64,000 nt of DNA from Candidatus Chloroploca sp. Khr17 (GTDB lineage Bacteria > Chloroflexota > Chloroflexia > Chloroflexales > Chloroflexaceae), in NCBI RefSeq assembly GCF_004138165.1, contig NZ_RYFF01000004.1, positions 1-64,000 of the forward strand. The letters run 5' to 3'. Below are positions 7,217 through 15,422 of the stretch, one piece after another. Position 1 is the stretch's first letter. Every line of letters begins with the position of its first letter. Below the pieces are notes generated by a model, which worked only from the letters and a program-made list of their open reading frames with translations, ran no database searches and was not told the origin of the DNA. Both the position numbers and the translations under genes were made by a program.

Positions 7217-10200
7217 CTATAGACGTGAGCCTGACCCAAGTATAACATACTGGCGCTGTTGGATCGTGGCAACGGTCTGATACCAATGTTCGCGTAGTTC
7301 GGGCGGCCAGCCAGGTACGCGATGGCCCAGGTCGCGAATGGTCGTCGCATCACCGATCCACGCAAGCGCCTCGATGGCTTTGCGTCGTAAGTAGAGGTCA
7401 TGGTCGGCACGGTCGGGTCGCCGCGCTGCCACGGTAAAGTTGCCTAGCGCCAGTGGCGGAACAGGCTCGGCAGCAGCAAGGGTCTGGATCAGTTGTTTGA
7501 GCGTAGGCCCCTGGCTGCCATCAACCAGCGGCACATGGCGTTCGGCAATGCCAACCCCGATCCAGGCCAGCGATTGCAAGGCTTTCGCTTTGATCACCTC
7601 CCCCGGATTGGTGACAAGCAACCGAATCAACCAGTCAACAACCTCGCTGTCGGTTGCCCGTAGACGCCCCGCAAGATAGGCCAGTTGCTGTGCGGCACTG
7701 TCGGCAACTGTCGGGTTGTACCGGATCAAGACCCTGAGCAGTCTGATCACATCCTGTGGGTGAAAGAGGGTTAGCGCATCAGCCGCAGCCCACATCGTAT
7801 CCTGCCAATCTTCGCTGATGACCTGCTCGGCGGTGTCGTCAGGGCTCAGAATAACCCGCAGCAAATGTCGCGCATCAAGCATCCGATACAGGCGGGTATC
7901 AATCATGTCGCCCAGCGCAAAGGCCGCCAGCGCCCGTTCCGGGGCCGAGGGCGATGTATGCAGCAAGGTGTGCAATTCTGTGCGACCGGCACTCCCCCGC
8001 CGCCAGATCGCCATAAAACGGAGCAAGGTCTGGTCGTCGCGCAACTCGCGCAACGTCGGGGGGCTGACGCCTGCCCCAGGCAAGGCATTGTTGAGCGATC
8101 CTGCTACGATTGGCAACCCGGCTGAACGTGGCGCCGCCGGTGCGCCCGCCACGTCGGGCGTTGCCTCGGCCTCATCAGCGAGCGCAGCAAGATAGATGGT
8201 GCGCAAGGCGCGTGCGGCGGCAATGCGCACATTCGTGTACTCGTAGCGCGGCCCCGAGGCACTCGGGCGGACCCGTTCAATCACAAGACGATGCAACTCG
8301 TGACGTACCTGGGGGTACTGCAAGCGTCCCAGCGCCACCACCAGTTGCTCGCGTCGCTCGGCTGACGGCTCACGCGTGCTGCGTAACCTGAGCACACACG
8401 CATCCAGCAACTCAGCGCGCAAGGTCGGATCAAGCCGCGCCTCTTGCTGCGGCACGAGCGCTTCGAGGCAACGTGCCGCCATAAGCGCATGGCCGTCACT
8501 GCCCTCACGAATGGCCGAGGCAAGCAACCTGAAGAGTGACGTCGGATCGTTGAGCATCCCGACTAGGGCGTAGATGACCTCTTCCCACCAGAGCATAAGC
8601 TCTTGGTTGGCACACATCGCGATGATATCAGCCAGGCGTTCCTGGCGATCCGCACGGCTCGCCAGGGCGACAGCGGCACAGTAGGCTTGCAGGTGACTAT
8701 TGACAAAGCGGGCAGCACTGTTGCCGACGCCGGTCAACAGACGTGCCGCCCGCAACAGGTCGTACAATTCTTCGAGGCTATAGTCGCGCTGATGGCGCAC
8801 CTGTGCCAGCGTGCGAAAGATTGTTGCCAGACTCAGGTGCTCGCGATGCTCCCAGCAACTCTGCCAGGCCAGGGCGATCAGGCTCGTGCGGGCAGCGGCC
8901 CCCAGGCTAAACCGCCGATCAAGGGTGCCAAGCATGCGATCGAGATAGCTCTGTACCAGTTGATTGCGGGTAAAGCCATCGGGTGTGGCACTCGTCAGTT
9001 GCTCGATCAGCAAGGTCAAGAGACTCGGATCACTGGCGAGATTGAGGAGCCGTTTCTCGCGGATCTGGCGATAGAGGAGGTCGGCGGTCGGCGCATCACG
9101 CCCCTGCAGGTAGCCAAGGATCTGGCGTTCGCCAAGCGGCTGGATCACCAGCACAGACGCCCTGCTGAGATGGGGGCCAGGATAGCTGTCTTGCGCCGAG
9201 GTAACGATAAAGTGTTCGTTGGGCAGCCGTTGGGCCAGGCGCGTCAGTTCGCGGGCGGCTTCGCTGCGCGCTCGTTCGGGGAGCGTATCAAGGTCGTCGA
9301 GCAGCAGGACAAACCGTGGTGGGCCTTCGGGTTCGCGGGCCGTGTGAGCGTGACGCATCGTTGTCCCGAGAAACTCGCCGAGGGCAGGCGCGATCACACT
9401 CGCCTGCTCGACAATCTGTCGTTCCAGCCGCTGCTGACCGCGCTGCTGATCATAGCCAATCAGCGAAATGAAGATGCCGGGGGGCCGCGTGACATCCTGG
9501 GTCACCGCCTCGGCCAGTTGGTAGGCCAGACGGCGCAAGACCGTCGTTTGCCCAGAGTGAGGCGGCCCAATCAACGCGACGAGATTTGTGCCTTGTGACC
9601 GGATGGGCCGCCGTTGTGAGCTCAGATGCAAGCCCAGGGCCTGATCAAGTGTCTCGATCGCCCCAATTGCTGCTGGCGCATCTTCGGGTCGCACACGCAA
9701 CAAATGCCAATCTTGCCCAGCAGCAACCTGCATCACCGCAACGTCAATATAGGCTTCGCCACGCCAACGCGCAAACTCAGGCTCACGCAAAATAGCCGCC
9801 ACATACTCCAATTGCGCATTGGGCAGAAAGATCTGTCCGGTGGCATAGCGCATATAGAGCACCGGCGTGCTCCACCCGGTTGCCTCGGGGTTGAAGATAC
9901 GGCGGCGGGCACTATTGACGGCAAGATCAACGATGCCATCACGCAGCAAGGCGTCACTCAGGTGATGGGTAAAACTCCGGGCCAGCACCACCTCGATCAA
10001 GCGTTGCATCGCAAGCACAGCAGGAACCCCGCTCTCGATCAACAGACGGGTTGCCAGGCTATGCAATGCCCCCGCAACGGCACTATTGCAGGCGACCATC
10101 AAGACCAGTGAAAGCCGATGGCTCACGGGCAAGGCGCGGAGCAGGCTCACCAGCGCATTGCTATCATAAAGCAAGGCACGGCGGTTCTGAGGATCTTCAA

Positions 10201-10936
10201 GCACGAGCCGGGTGCCCAGTTCAGGATGAAACAGACCGTGCCCATAATAGAGCAGCACATCGTACCCCGTCTCAGCAGCGGGAGCCTCGGCATCGAGGGT
10301 TCCACGGAGCAACGCCGTGCGCAGCGCTTCAGGCGTCGCCAAGGGCAAGACATCGCAACGCAACTGACCAGCGGCCATCGCGGCACTAAAGCGCGTCTCA
10401 AAATCACGCTGCTCGGCCTCACGATCAAGCTCGGCGAGCTGCCAGCGGGCGAGATCGACGGGTGACGCAAGTACCATCAGCATCCGAATGGGGCGACGGG
10501 CCAGGGGGCGACCTTCGTCCAGTTCCGCACTTTCGACATACCGCGAAAAGAGAATGCGTGGATCAACCGCCAGCGGACGTGGAGGTTCCAGGCCGCTGCT
10601 ATCATCAAAATGCATCAACTCCCAGGGGAGTGCGTGCAACGCGGGGGCTGCCGGATCGAGGGCCAGACGGAGCCGAAGCTGGTCGTTCCGCGCATTGATG
10701 GCCGCCCAGGTCTGTTGAAACATCAGCGCCAGCGGCCCACTGAAAAGTTGATGAAAAAGGCGCAGACCGGTCGCAACGAGGGTTTGTGGATCGGATGCAT
10801 CAGCCACCGTCGCGGGTTCAAGCGTCAGCGTTGTACGCTCACGCCGACCACTAGCAAGCCAGAGATCGATGGAATAGCGTTGCGGCACACCATCGGGATG
10901 GCGTTGCACACGGATAAACATATCCTCAATTGCCAT
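7217..10936 (-). CDS. CHAT protease-like / P-loop NTPase / HEAT-repeat protein
   Basis: 1239 aa, apparently cytoplasmic. Residues about 100-370 form a CHAT (caspase-like) domain: LPWELMHFDD, then the likely catalytic His in YYGHG (H233) and Cys in VACNSA (C283). Residues about 430-700 form a STAND-like NTPase with P-loop GPPHSGQTT (457-465) and Walker B FVLLLDDLDTL. The P-loop lysine is Gln (codon CAA), so nucleotide hydrolysis is doubtful. The C-terminal half is helical HEAT-like repeats, for example AIEALAWIGDATTIRDLG near the end. CHAT-NTPase proteins are known as signalling or death effectors. ATG 10936 follows AAGGA and overlaps the GGDEF gene by 11 bases; a TTG at 10942 is less well spaced. 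No substrate gene is recognisable next to it. Confidence 0.88.
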   Translation of the reverse strand: MAIEDMFIRVQRHPDGVPQRYSIDLWLASGRRERTTLTLEPATVADASDPQTLVATGLRLFHQLFSGPLALMFQQTWAAINARNDQLRLRLALDPAAPALHALPWELMHFDDSSGLEPPRPLAVDPRILFSRYVESAELDEGRPLARRPIRMLMVLASPVDLARWQLAELDREAEQRDFETRFSAAMAAGQLRCDVLPLATPEALRTALLRGTLDAEAPAAETGYDVLLYYGHGLFHPELGTRLVLEDPQNRRALLYDSNALVSLLRALPVSHRLSLVLMVACNSAVAGALHSLATRLLIESGVPAVLAMQRLIEVVLARSFTHHLSDALLRDGIVDLAVNSARRRIFNPEATGWSTPVLYMRYATGQIFLPNAQLEYVAAILREPEFARWRGEAYIDVAVMQVAAGQDWHLLRVRPEDAPAAIGAIETLDQALGLHLSSQRRPIRSQGTNLVALIGPPHSGQTTVLRRLAYQLAEAVTQDVTRPPGIFISLIGYDQQRGQQRLERQIVEQASVIAPALGEFLGTTMRHAHTAREPEGPPRFVLLLDDLDTLPERARSEAARELTRLAQRLPNEHFIVTSAQDSYPGPHLSRASVLVIQPLGERQILGYLQGRDAPTADLLYRQIREKRLLNLASDPSLLTLLIEQLTSATPDGFTRNQLVQSYLDRMLGTLDRRFSLGAAARTSLIALAWQSCWEHREHLSLATIFRTLAQVRHQRDYSLEELYDLLRAARLLTGVGNSAARFVNSHLQAYCAAVALASRADRQERLADIIAMCANQELMLWWEEVIYALVGMLNDPTSLFRLLASAIREGSDGHALMAARCLEALVPQQEARLDPTLRAELLDACVLRLRSTREPSAERREQLVVALGRLQYPQVRHELHRLVIERVRPSASGPRYEYTNVRIAAARALRTIYLAALADEAEATPDVAGAPAAPRSAGLPIVAGSLNNALPGAGVSPPTLRELRDDQTLLRFMAIWRRGSAGRTELHTLLHTSPSAPERALAAFALGDMIDTRLYRMLDARHLLRVILSPDDTAEQVISEDWQDTMWAAADALTLFHPQDVIRLLRVLIRYNPTVADSAAQQLAYLAGRLRATDSEVVDWLIRLLVTNPGEVIKAKALQSLAWIGVGIAERHVPLVDGSQGPTLKQLIQTLAAAEPVPPLALGNFTVAARRPDRADHDLYLRRKAIEALAWIGDATTIRDLGHRVPGWPPELREHWYQTVATIQQRQYVILGSGSRL

Positions 10937-12164
10937 GGGCAACTGTCCTTGTGACTAGCATATGTTCGACATGGTTCTTCCCACCTGCTTTGGCCTTGTA
11001 GAGCGCGAGATCGGCCAGTTTGACCACATTCGCCAGGGTCTTTTCATCGCCAGTATAAGTTGCAATGCCGATACTAATCGTCACATACGCACTGGCCTCG
11101 CTCGCCTTATGGGGAATGCGCAGGGCCTCGACATTTGCGCAGAGCAAGGCACCGATTTGGAGGGCACCTTCGACGCCAGTGTAGGGCAAGAGAATGCCAA
11201 ACTCCTCACCGCCATACCGGGCCACCAGATCACCAGGGCGTTTCAAGACCTGCTTGAGCACCTGGGCCACCTGTTTCAGACACTCATCGCCTGCGGGATG
11301 ACCATAGGTATCATTATACGCCTTAAAATTGTCGATATCACAGATCGCAATCGAGAGAGGCACCTTATTGCGTTTGCTATGCAAATATTCGCGCTTGACC
11401 TGCTCATCGAAATACCGGCGGTTATGGATACGCGTCAACCCATCGAGATCCGAGAGTTCTTCCAGGATCTTGATACTATGGCCTAATTTTGAGCCAAAGA
11501 CCATAATCAGGCTGCTTCCTACGACACCAAAAAAGAGATGACTGAGGAGCAGCGCCCACGGCATCGTGAAGGCCACCGGAAACGAGACACTGATCCCGCC
11601 ACGGATATCACCAACCTGGTAGCCCTGTTTTTCGTGGCACTGCAAACAACTCTCCTGCGTGATCAGGGGGGCCATATACTGAAAGAAGAGCGTGTCGCCA
11701 TTTTGCGCATAGCCTGTATACTCGGTCTTGACACGCTCTTCAAAGATTCGCAGCGCTTCGGCTTCCCAGGCTTCGGGGGCATTCGCCGGACGAATCGGGT
11801 TCAAACTGGTAATATGCAGATTGATATTGTCTTGTTGATTCGCAAGTTCGGCAATCAAGCGGGTCATATAGGCTGGATTGATCAGGGTCAACATCATGCC
11901 ATCAGTCGTCATCAGATCACGATGGGCAACCTCAAGGTAAGGGTTCGGTTCTACCTGATCTGAGACCGGCATATAGACCCCGCCATGCTGTGAATTCCAC
12001 GCTCGGGTAGTGACAATCAAGTCAAAGATAACCCGGCCATTTTGTAGATAAATGTCGTGCTGCTTTTGGCGTACCTGGACAATATTCCAGGCAGCCGAGA
12101 GGCTGATGAGAACGAGCCACCCGATGACTCCGGCAATGATGTACGGTCTGGCTTTGCTTGTCAT
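10926..12164 (-). CDS. Membrane diguanylate cyclase with heme-type DUF3365 sensor
   Basis: 412 aa. A membrane segment at 8-27, a periplasmic DUF3365/Tll0287-like domain (about 35-195), a second segment at about 200-224, and a GGDEF domain (about 235-405). The sensor carries CLQCH (C173, C176, H177), a c-type heme attachment motif, so redox, gas or light input is plausible. The active site GGEEF (318-322) is intact, and RPGD (309-312) five residues ahead is a proper inhibitory I-site, so the enzyme should make c-di-GMP with product feedback. ATG 12164 follows GGAG at 8 bases. Its last codons overlap the start of the CHAT gene, which implies translational coupling. The heme assignment is by motif only. 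Confidence 0.92.
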   Translation of the reverse strand: MTSKARPYIIAGVIGWLVLISLSAAWNIVQVRQKQHDIYLQNGRVIFDLIVTTRAWNSQHGGVYMPVSDQVEPNPYLEVAHRDLMTTDGMMLTLINPAYMTRLIAELANQQDNINLHITSLNPIRPANAPEAWEAEALRIFEERVKTEYTGYAQNGDTLFFQYMAPLITQESCLQCHEKQGYQVGDIRGGISVSFPVAFTMPWALLLSHLFFGVVGSSLIMVFGSKLGHSIKILEELSDLDGLTRIHNRRYFDEQVKREYLHSKRNKVPLSIAICDIDNFKAYNDTYGHPAGDECLKQVAQVLKQVLKRPGDLVARYGGEEFGILLPYTGVEGALQIGALLCANVEALRIPHKASEASAYVTISIGIATYTGDEKTLANVVKLADLALYKAKAGGKNHVEHMLVTRTVAHGN

Positions 12165-12251
12165 AGCGCTGCTCCGTGTGTGCGTGAACGTATGGCTCTG
12201 TCCCTGCTACGCAGGGAGGGGAGTTGGAGGCCCTGAGGCCTCAGGAATCTT

Positions 12252-12300
12252 TCATTCGCTGGAAAAAAGCCAGCGTAGCTGGCTTTTTTCCAGCGAATGA
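12252..12300. terminator. Bidirectional terminator hairpin
   Basis: A perfect 23-bp inverted repeat (12252-12274 with 12278-12300, loop GTA). The core is AAAAAAGCCAGC-GTA-GCTGGCTTTTTT, so each strand has a G/C stem followed by T6. It lies 100 bases past the LuxR gene stop and 88 bases before the GGDEF start, so it should stop leftward transcription and isolate the GGDEF operon. The nearby CCTGAGGCCTCAGG (12228-12241) is a further small palindrome. Confidence 0.88.
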
Positions 12301-12399
12301 AGCCGGGGTTGAGTGAACCTATTTGTTGGTATCTAGTTAAAATAAGGATAACAACAACGGATTACCACGCTATTACCAGCGCAGGGTGGGTGAAGGAGG

Positions 12400-15153
12400 T
12401 TAGCGCGTGGCAGGCGCCTCCGGCGCAAGCAGGCCCAGTGCGTGGGCCGTCATCACAGCTTCACGGCGACTATGCACGCCAAGTTTGTCGTAGATGGTCG
12501 TGGTATGCTTCCGTACAGTATTGGGCGCAATCACAAGGTGCCGGGCAATTTCTTTATCAGACCAGCGCAAGGCGAGCAGACCGAGGATTTCGGCTTCGCG
12601 GGTTGTGAGCAACTCGGGGAGACTGCCCCGGGCCAGCACCGGGCTTGCAGGTCTCGTTTCGTCTGGATGGGAGCCATTGGTGGTAAGGAGTTGCTGCAGA
12701 TAGGGCCGCGCAAGGCTCTGCTCGCGCAGGGCATCGAGGAGAGGCCTGAGGCATGAGCCAAGATCGAGCAGCGTGCGGACAAAGCCAGCGGCGGATGCAC
12801 GCTGCAGAGCTTGATCGAGCAGGGTCAGGGCCTGCTCGGTCTGGCCCTGGGCATGGCGCACGACGGCTTGCATCGCAAGACCACTGATCTGCAAGCGCGT
12901 CTGGGGCACCTGGGCAACCTGAGCCAACCATGACGCCAGGAGCAGATCGGCCTGCCTCAGGTTCACCAGATCACCCGCAGCCACCAATGCCTGAACCTTG
13001 CTCAGGCAGGGAATGCTGATCGAAAGCATAAATCCGGGATGCAAATGATCGACATCGATCCCTGCGGCACTGCACAGCGCAGAAGGCACATCACCCCGCG
13101 CCAGTGCCACCTGAACCGCACAACTCAGCGCCTGATGGCGCAAAAAGACCCCACCGACTTCATTGGCAAAGACGAGGGCTTCCTGCGCAAAGACTTCAGC
13201 TTCGGCGAGCGAGCCACGGGCCAGCGCAATCAGGGCCAACCCGATCACCCCATTGCTATACCCAGGGTAAGACACTTTGTATTTGCGCCTGGCGAGCATC
13301 TGAAACTGAGCCTGTGCCGCGGCAAGATCGTTCCGTTCGTAGGCCACCATGCCCAGGCTATACGCCGCATAGCCGAGCCAGAAATCACTTGACTGGTTGG
13401 TGACCACAAAATCATATAACTGTTGCGCATAGTCCTGCTGCGCAGCTAGATCGCCGATCAGATGGGCCATCCAGCAGAGCCCGGTCGCACGACAGAGAGG
13501 CTGTTGCGGGCGCAAAGCGGCGAGCGTAGCGGGCAGATCGGCCTCCAGCAACGCGACCCCCTCAGCAAAGCGGTCGGCACCTGCATAGGCAAGACCGAGT
13601 GCGAGCAGCACCTGTGTACCAAGGGCAGGTGTTGGGCCAAGCTTGAGCGCTACCTCGAACGAACGGATGGCCTCGGTAGCGTCACCCTCCCACAGGGCAA
13701 GGATCCCACGTAAGGCAGCAAGATCAGCCTGAAATCGCTCCGTCGAAGACAACGGATCGTGCGTGCCAGGTGGGGCAAGCAATTGATCAATCTGCGCCAG
13801 ATGCCGCTGGAGTTGCCACATATCGCGTTTAAAGACCGCGAGGCGAGCCGCGATCAGGATCAAGCCTGGACGACGATCGATCACGTGTGATGGCAGGCGT
13901 TGCAACCAGTAGTCTGGAGAGGTTGGCAACACATCCTGGCCCATCGTCGGCATCAACAACTGTTCAATCAGCCTGGCGGCCCCATCCTCATTGCCAGCAG
14001 CGAGCAAATGACGCAGAGCCTCTTCATTCAACCCGTGGGCATAAAACCAATCGGCAGCACGCTGGTTCAGCAGTGCAAGCTGTGTCTCATCAAACTCAGA
14101 CTGCGCATAGCGCACGAGGAGATCGCGAAAGAGATGATGAAACCGGTACCACTGGTGGGCCTCATCAAGCGGGATCACAAAGAGATTGGTGCACAGCAAC
14201 GTCTGAAGACGACCTTCGGCAGCATAGATCGCCTCAGGTTTCCCAAGCAAGGCCGCACACAAACTGGCACAAAAACGCTCAGGGATAGCCAGAACCAGCA
14301 AGGTTTGCTGGATCTCGGCAGGTTGCCGCACCAGCACCTCATCGGCCAGATATTCGGCGATCTGGCGTGTGGCAAGGGCAAAAGACTGTGCCGGTGCCAT
14401 CGAGTCGCGCCAGGCCAGGGCTGCCATCTGTACCGCAAGCGCCCAGCCTTCGGTCTGTTCTTGTAACGCATCAACATAGGTTGATGGTGGTGGCGAACCC
14501 TGCAGGTTGGTCAGCAACGCCCTCGTCTCGGCAGGCGTAAAGCGCAACGCATCGGCGCGAAGCTCAACAAGTTGCTGCTCAGCACGCAGACGTGCCAGTG
14601 ACAGCGGCGGATCAGTGCGCGAGATCACCACCAGACGGCACAAGGCGGGCAGATGGCGCACAAAATAGGCCACGGCCTGATGGATTGGCTCAGACGTAAG
14701 CATGTGGTAATCATCAAGCACCAGGGTTACTTGGTCGGTGAGCGCATTCAGATCGACCAGCAGTGCCTGCAAGAGCACATAGGGCGGCGGGAGTTTTGGT
14801 GCGGTAAAGAGATCGCGTATGGTCGTAAGGGGTTGCTCGATGGCCTCTTCGATCGCACCGGCAACCAGGGCCAGGAAACGCTCACTCGCTTGATCATATT
14901 CATCGAGGGTTACCCAGGCAAACCGTGAACGAGCATGTCCATCCCGTTTTGCCTGCGCTTCCTGGTGGGCAAGCCACTGGGCCACCAGGGTTGACTTGCC
15001 AAAACCCGTCGGAGCCACGACCAGCACCAACTTTGCATCAGGTAGGGCTTCCACAGATGGAAACAATCGTGTACGCTCAACCCACACCTCAAGTTTCTGC
15101 GGAGGGCGCAGTTTTGTGGGCACGACAAGCCCGAATGGATTGACAGCCAGCAT
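12400..15153 (-). CDS. MalT-type LuxR-family transcriptional regulator
   Basis: 917 aa, the size of MalT-like (LAL/STAND) activators. The N-terminal NTPase has P-loop APTGFGKST (47-55) and Walker B LVLDDYHML near 150. A winged-helix region and a long TPR-like superhelix (about 400-830) follow. The LuxR helix-turn-helix spans about 850-905, from LTTREAEILGLLALRWSDKE to NTVRKHTTTIYDKLGVHSR. Such proteins bind an inducer and ATP, oligomerise and activate transcription. ATG 15153 has GAGGAG ahead and a TATAAT on the same strand at 15201-15196. It is divergent from the MFS/peptidase cluster, which makes that cluster a candidate target. The inducer is unknown. Confidence 0.93.
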   Translation of the reverse strand: MLAVNPFGLVVPTKLRPPQKLEVWVERTRLFPSVEALPDAKLVLVVAPTGFGKSTLVAQWLAHQEAQAKRDGHARSRFAWVTLDEYDQASERFLALVAGAIEEAIEQPLTTIRDLFTAPKLPPPYVLLQALLVDLNALTDQVTLVLDDYHMLTSEPIHQAVAYFVRHLPALCRLVVISRTDPPLSLARLRAEQQLVELRADALRFTPAETRALLTNLQGSPPPSTYVDALQEQTEGWALAVQMAALAWRDSMAPAQSFALATRQIAEYLADEVLVRQPAEIQQTLLVLAIPERFCASLCAALLGKPEAIYAAEGRLQTLLCTNLFVIPLDEAHQWYRFHHLFRDLLVRYAQSEFDETQLALLNQRAADWFYAHGLNEEALRHLLAAGNEDGAARLIEQLLMPTMGQDVLPTSPDYWLQRLPSHVIDRRPGLILIAARLAVFKRDMWQLQRHLAQIDQLLAPPGTHDPLSSTERFQADLAALRGILALWEGDATEAIRSFEVALKLGPTPALGTQVLLALGLAYAGADRFAEGVALLEADLPATLAALRPQQPLCRATGLCWMAHLIGDLAAQQDYAQQLYDFVVTNQSSDFWLGYAAYSLGMVAYERNDLAAAQAQFQMLARRKYKVSYPGYSNGVIGLALIALARGSLAEAEVFAQEALVFANEVGGVFLRHQALSCAVQVALARGDVPSALCSAAGIDVDHLHPGFMLSISIPCLSKVQALVAAGDLVNLRQADLLLASWLAQVAQVPQTRLQISGLAMQAVVRHAQGQTEQALTLLDQALQRASAAGFVRTLLDLGSCLRPLLDALREQSLARPYLQQLLTTNGSHPDETRPASPVLARGSLPELLTTREAEILGLLALRWSDKEIARHLVIAPNTVRKHTTTIYDKLGVHSRREAVMTAHALGLLAPEAPATR

Positions 15154-15422
15154 TTTCGCTCCTCTGGCAGAGCATCATAGCCTACAATCTATTCTATTAT
15201 ACCTGAGTTTATGCTGGAACGGTCTATCCGTTAGCAGGTGAGACACCGAGAAAATACTGCACTTTGAGTGATGCAACTGAGGATCTGAGGTACTATAATA
15301 GGTATCGTCTCTAAGAATGCTGTATGTTGATGTTAGGTAACAAGCGATCTGCATGTAACTTCATGGCTCATCGTTTTTTGCCGTGCGTGCCGTAGACCTG
15401 TTCAAGAGAGAAACAAACGTGT
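15154..15422. promoter_or_regulatory. Divergent promoter region (LuxR regulator / MFS)
   Basis: No gene is seen in this 269-base gap. A TATAAT reads leftward at 15201-15196 toward the regulator, and a TATAAT reads rightward at 15294-15299 (within TACTATAATA) toward the MFS gene. Neither has a good -35 hexamer at 16-18 bases, which fits promoters that need an activator. No clear operator palindrome was found. Confidence 0.5.

Noticed and set aside
7217-12164. Calling the CHAT/GGDEF pair an established anti-phage system
   Set aside because: No nuclease, restriction, CRISPR or other defence gene is adjacent, and purD follows in the same operon. The defence reading is only one possibility.
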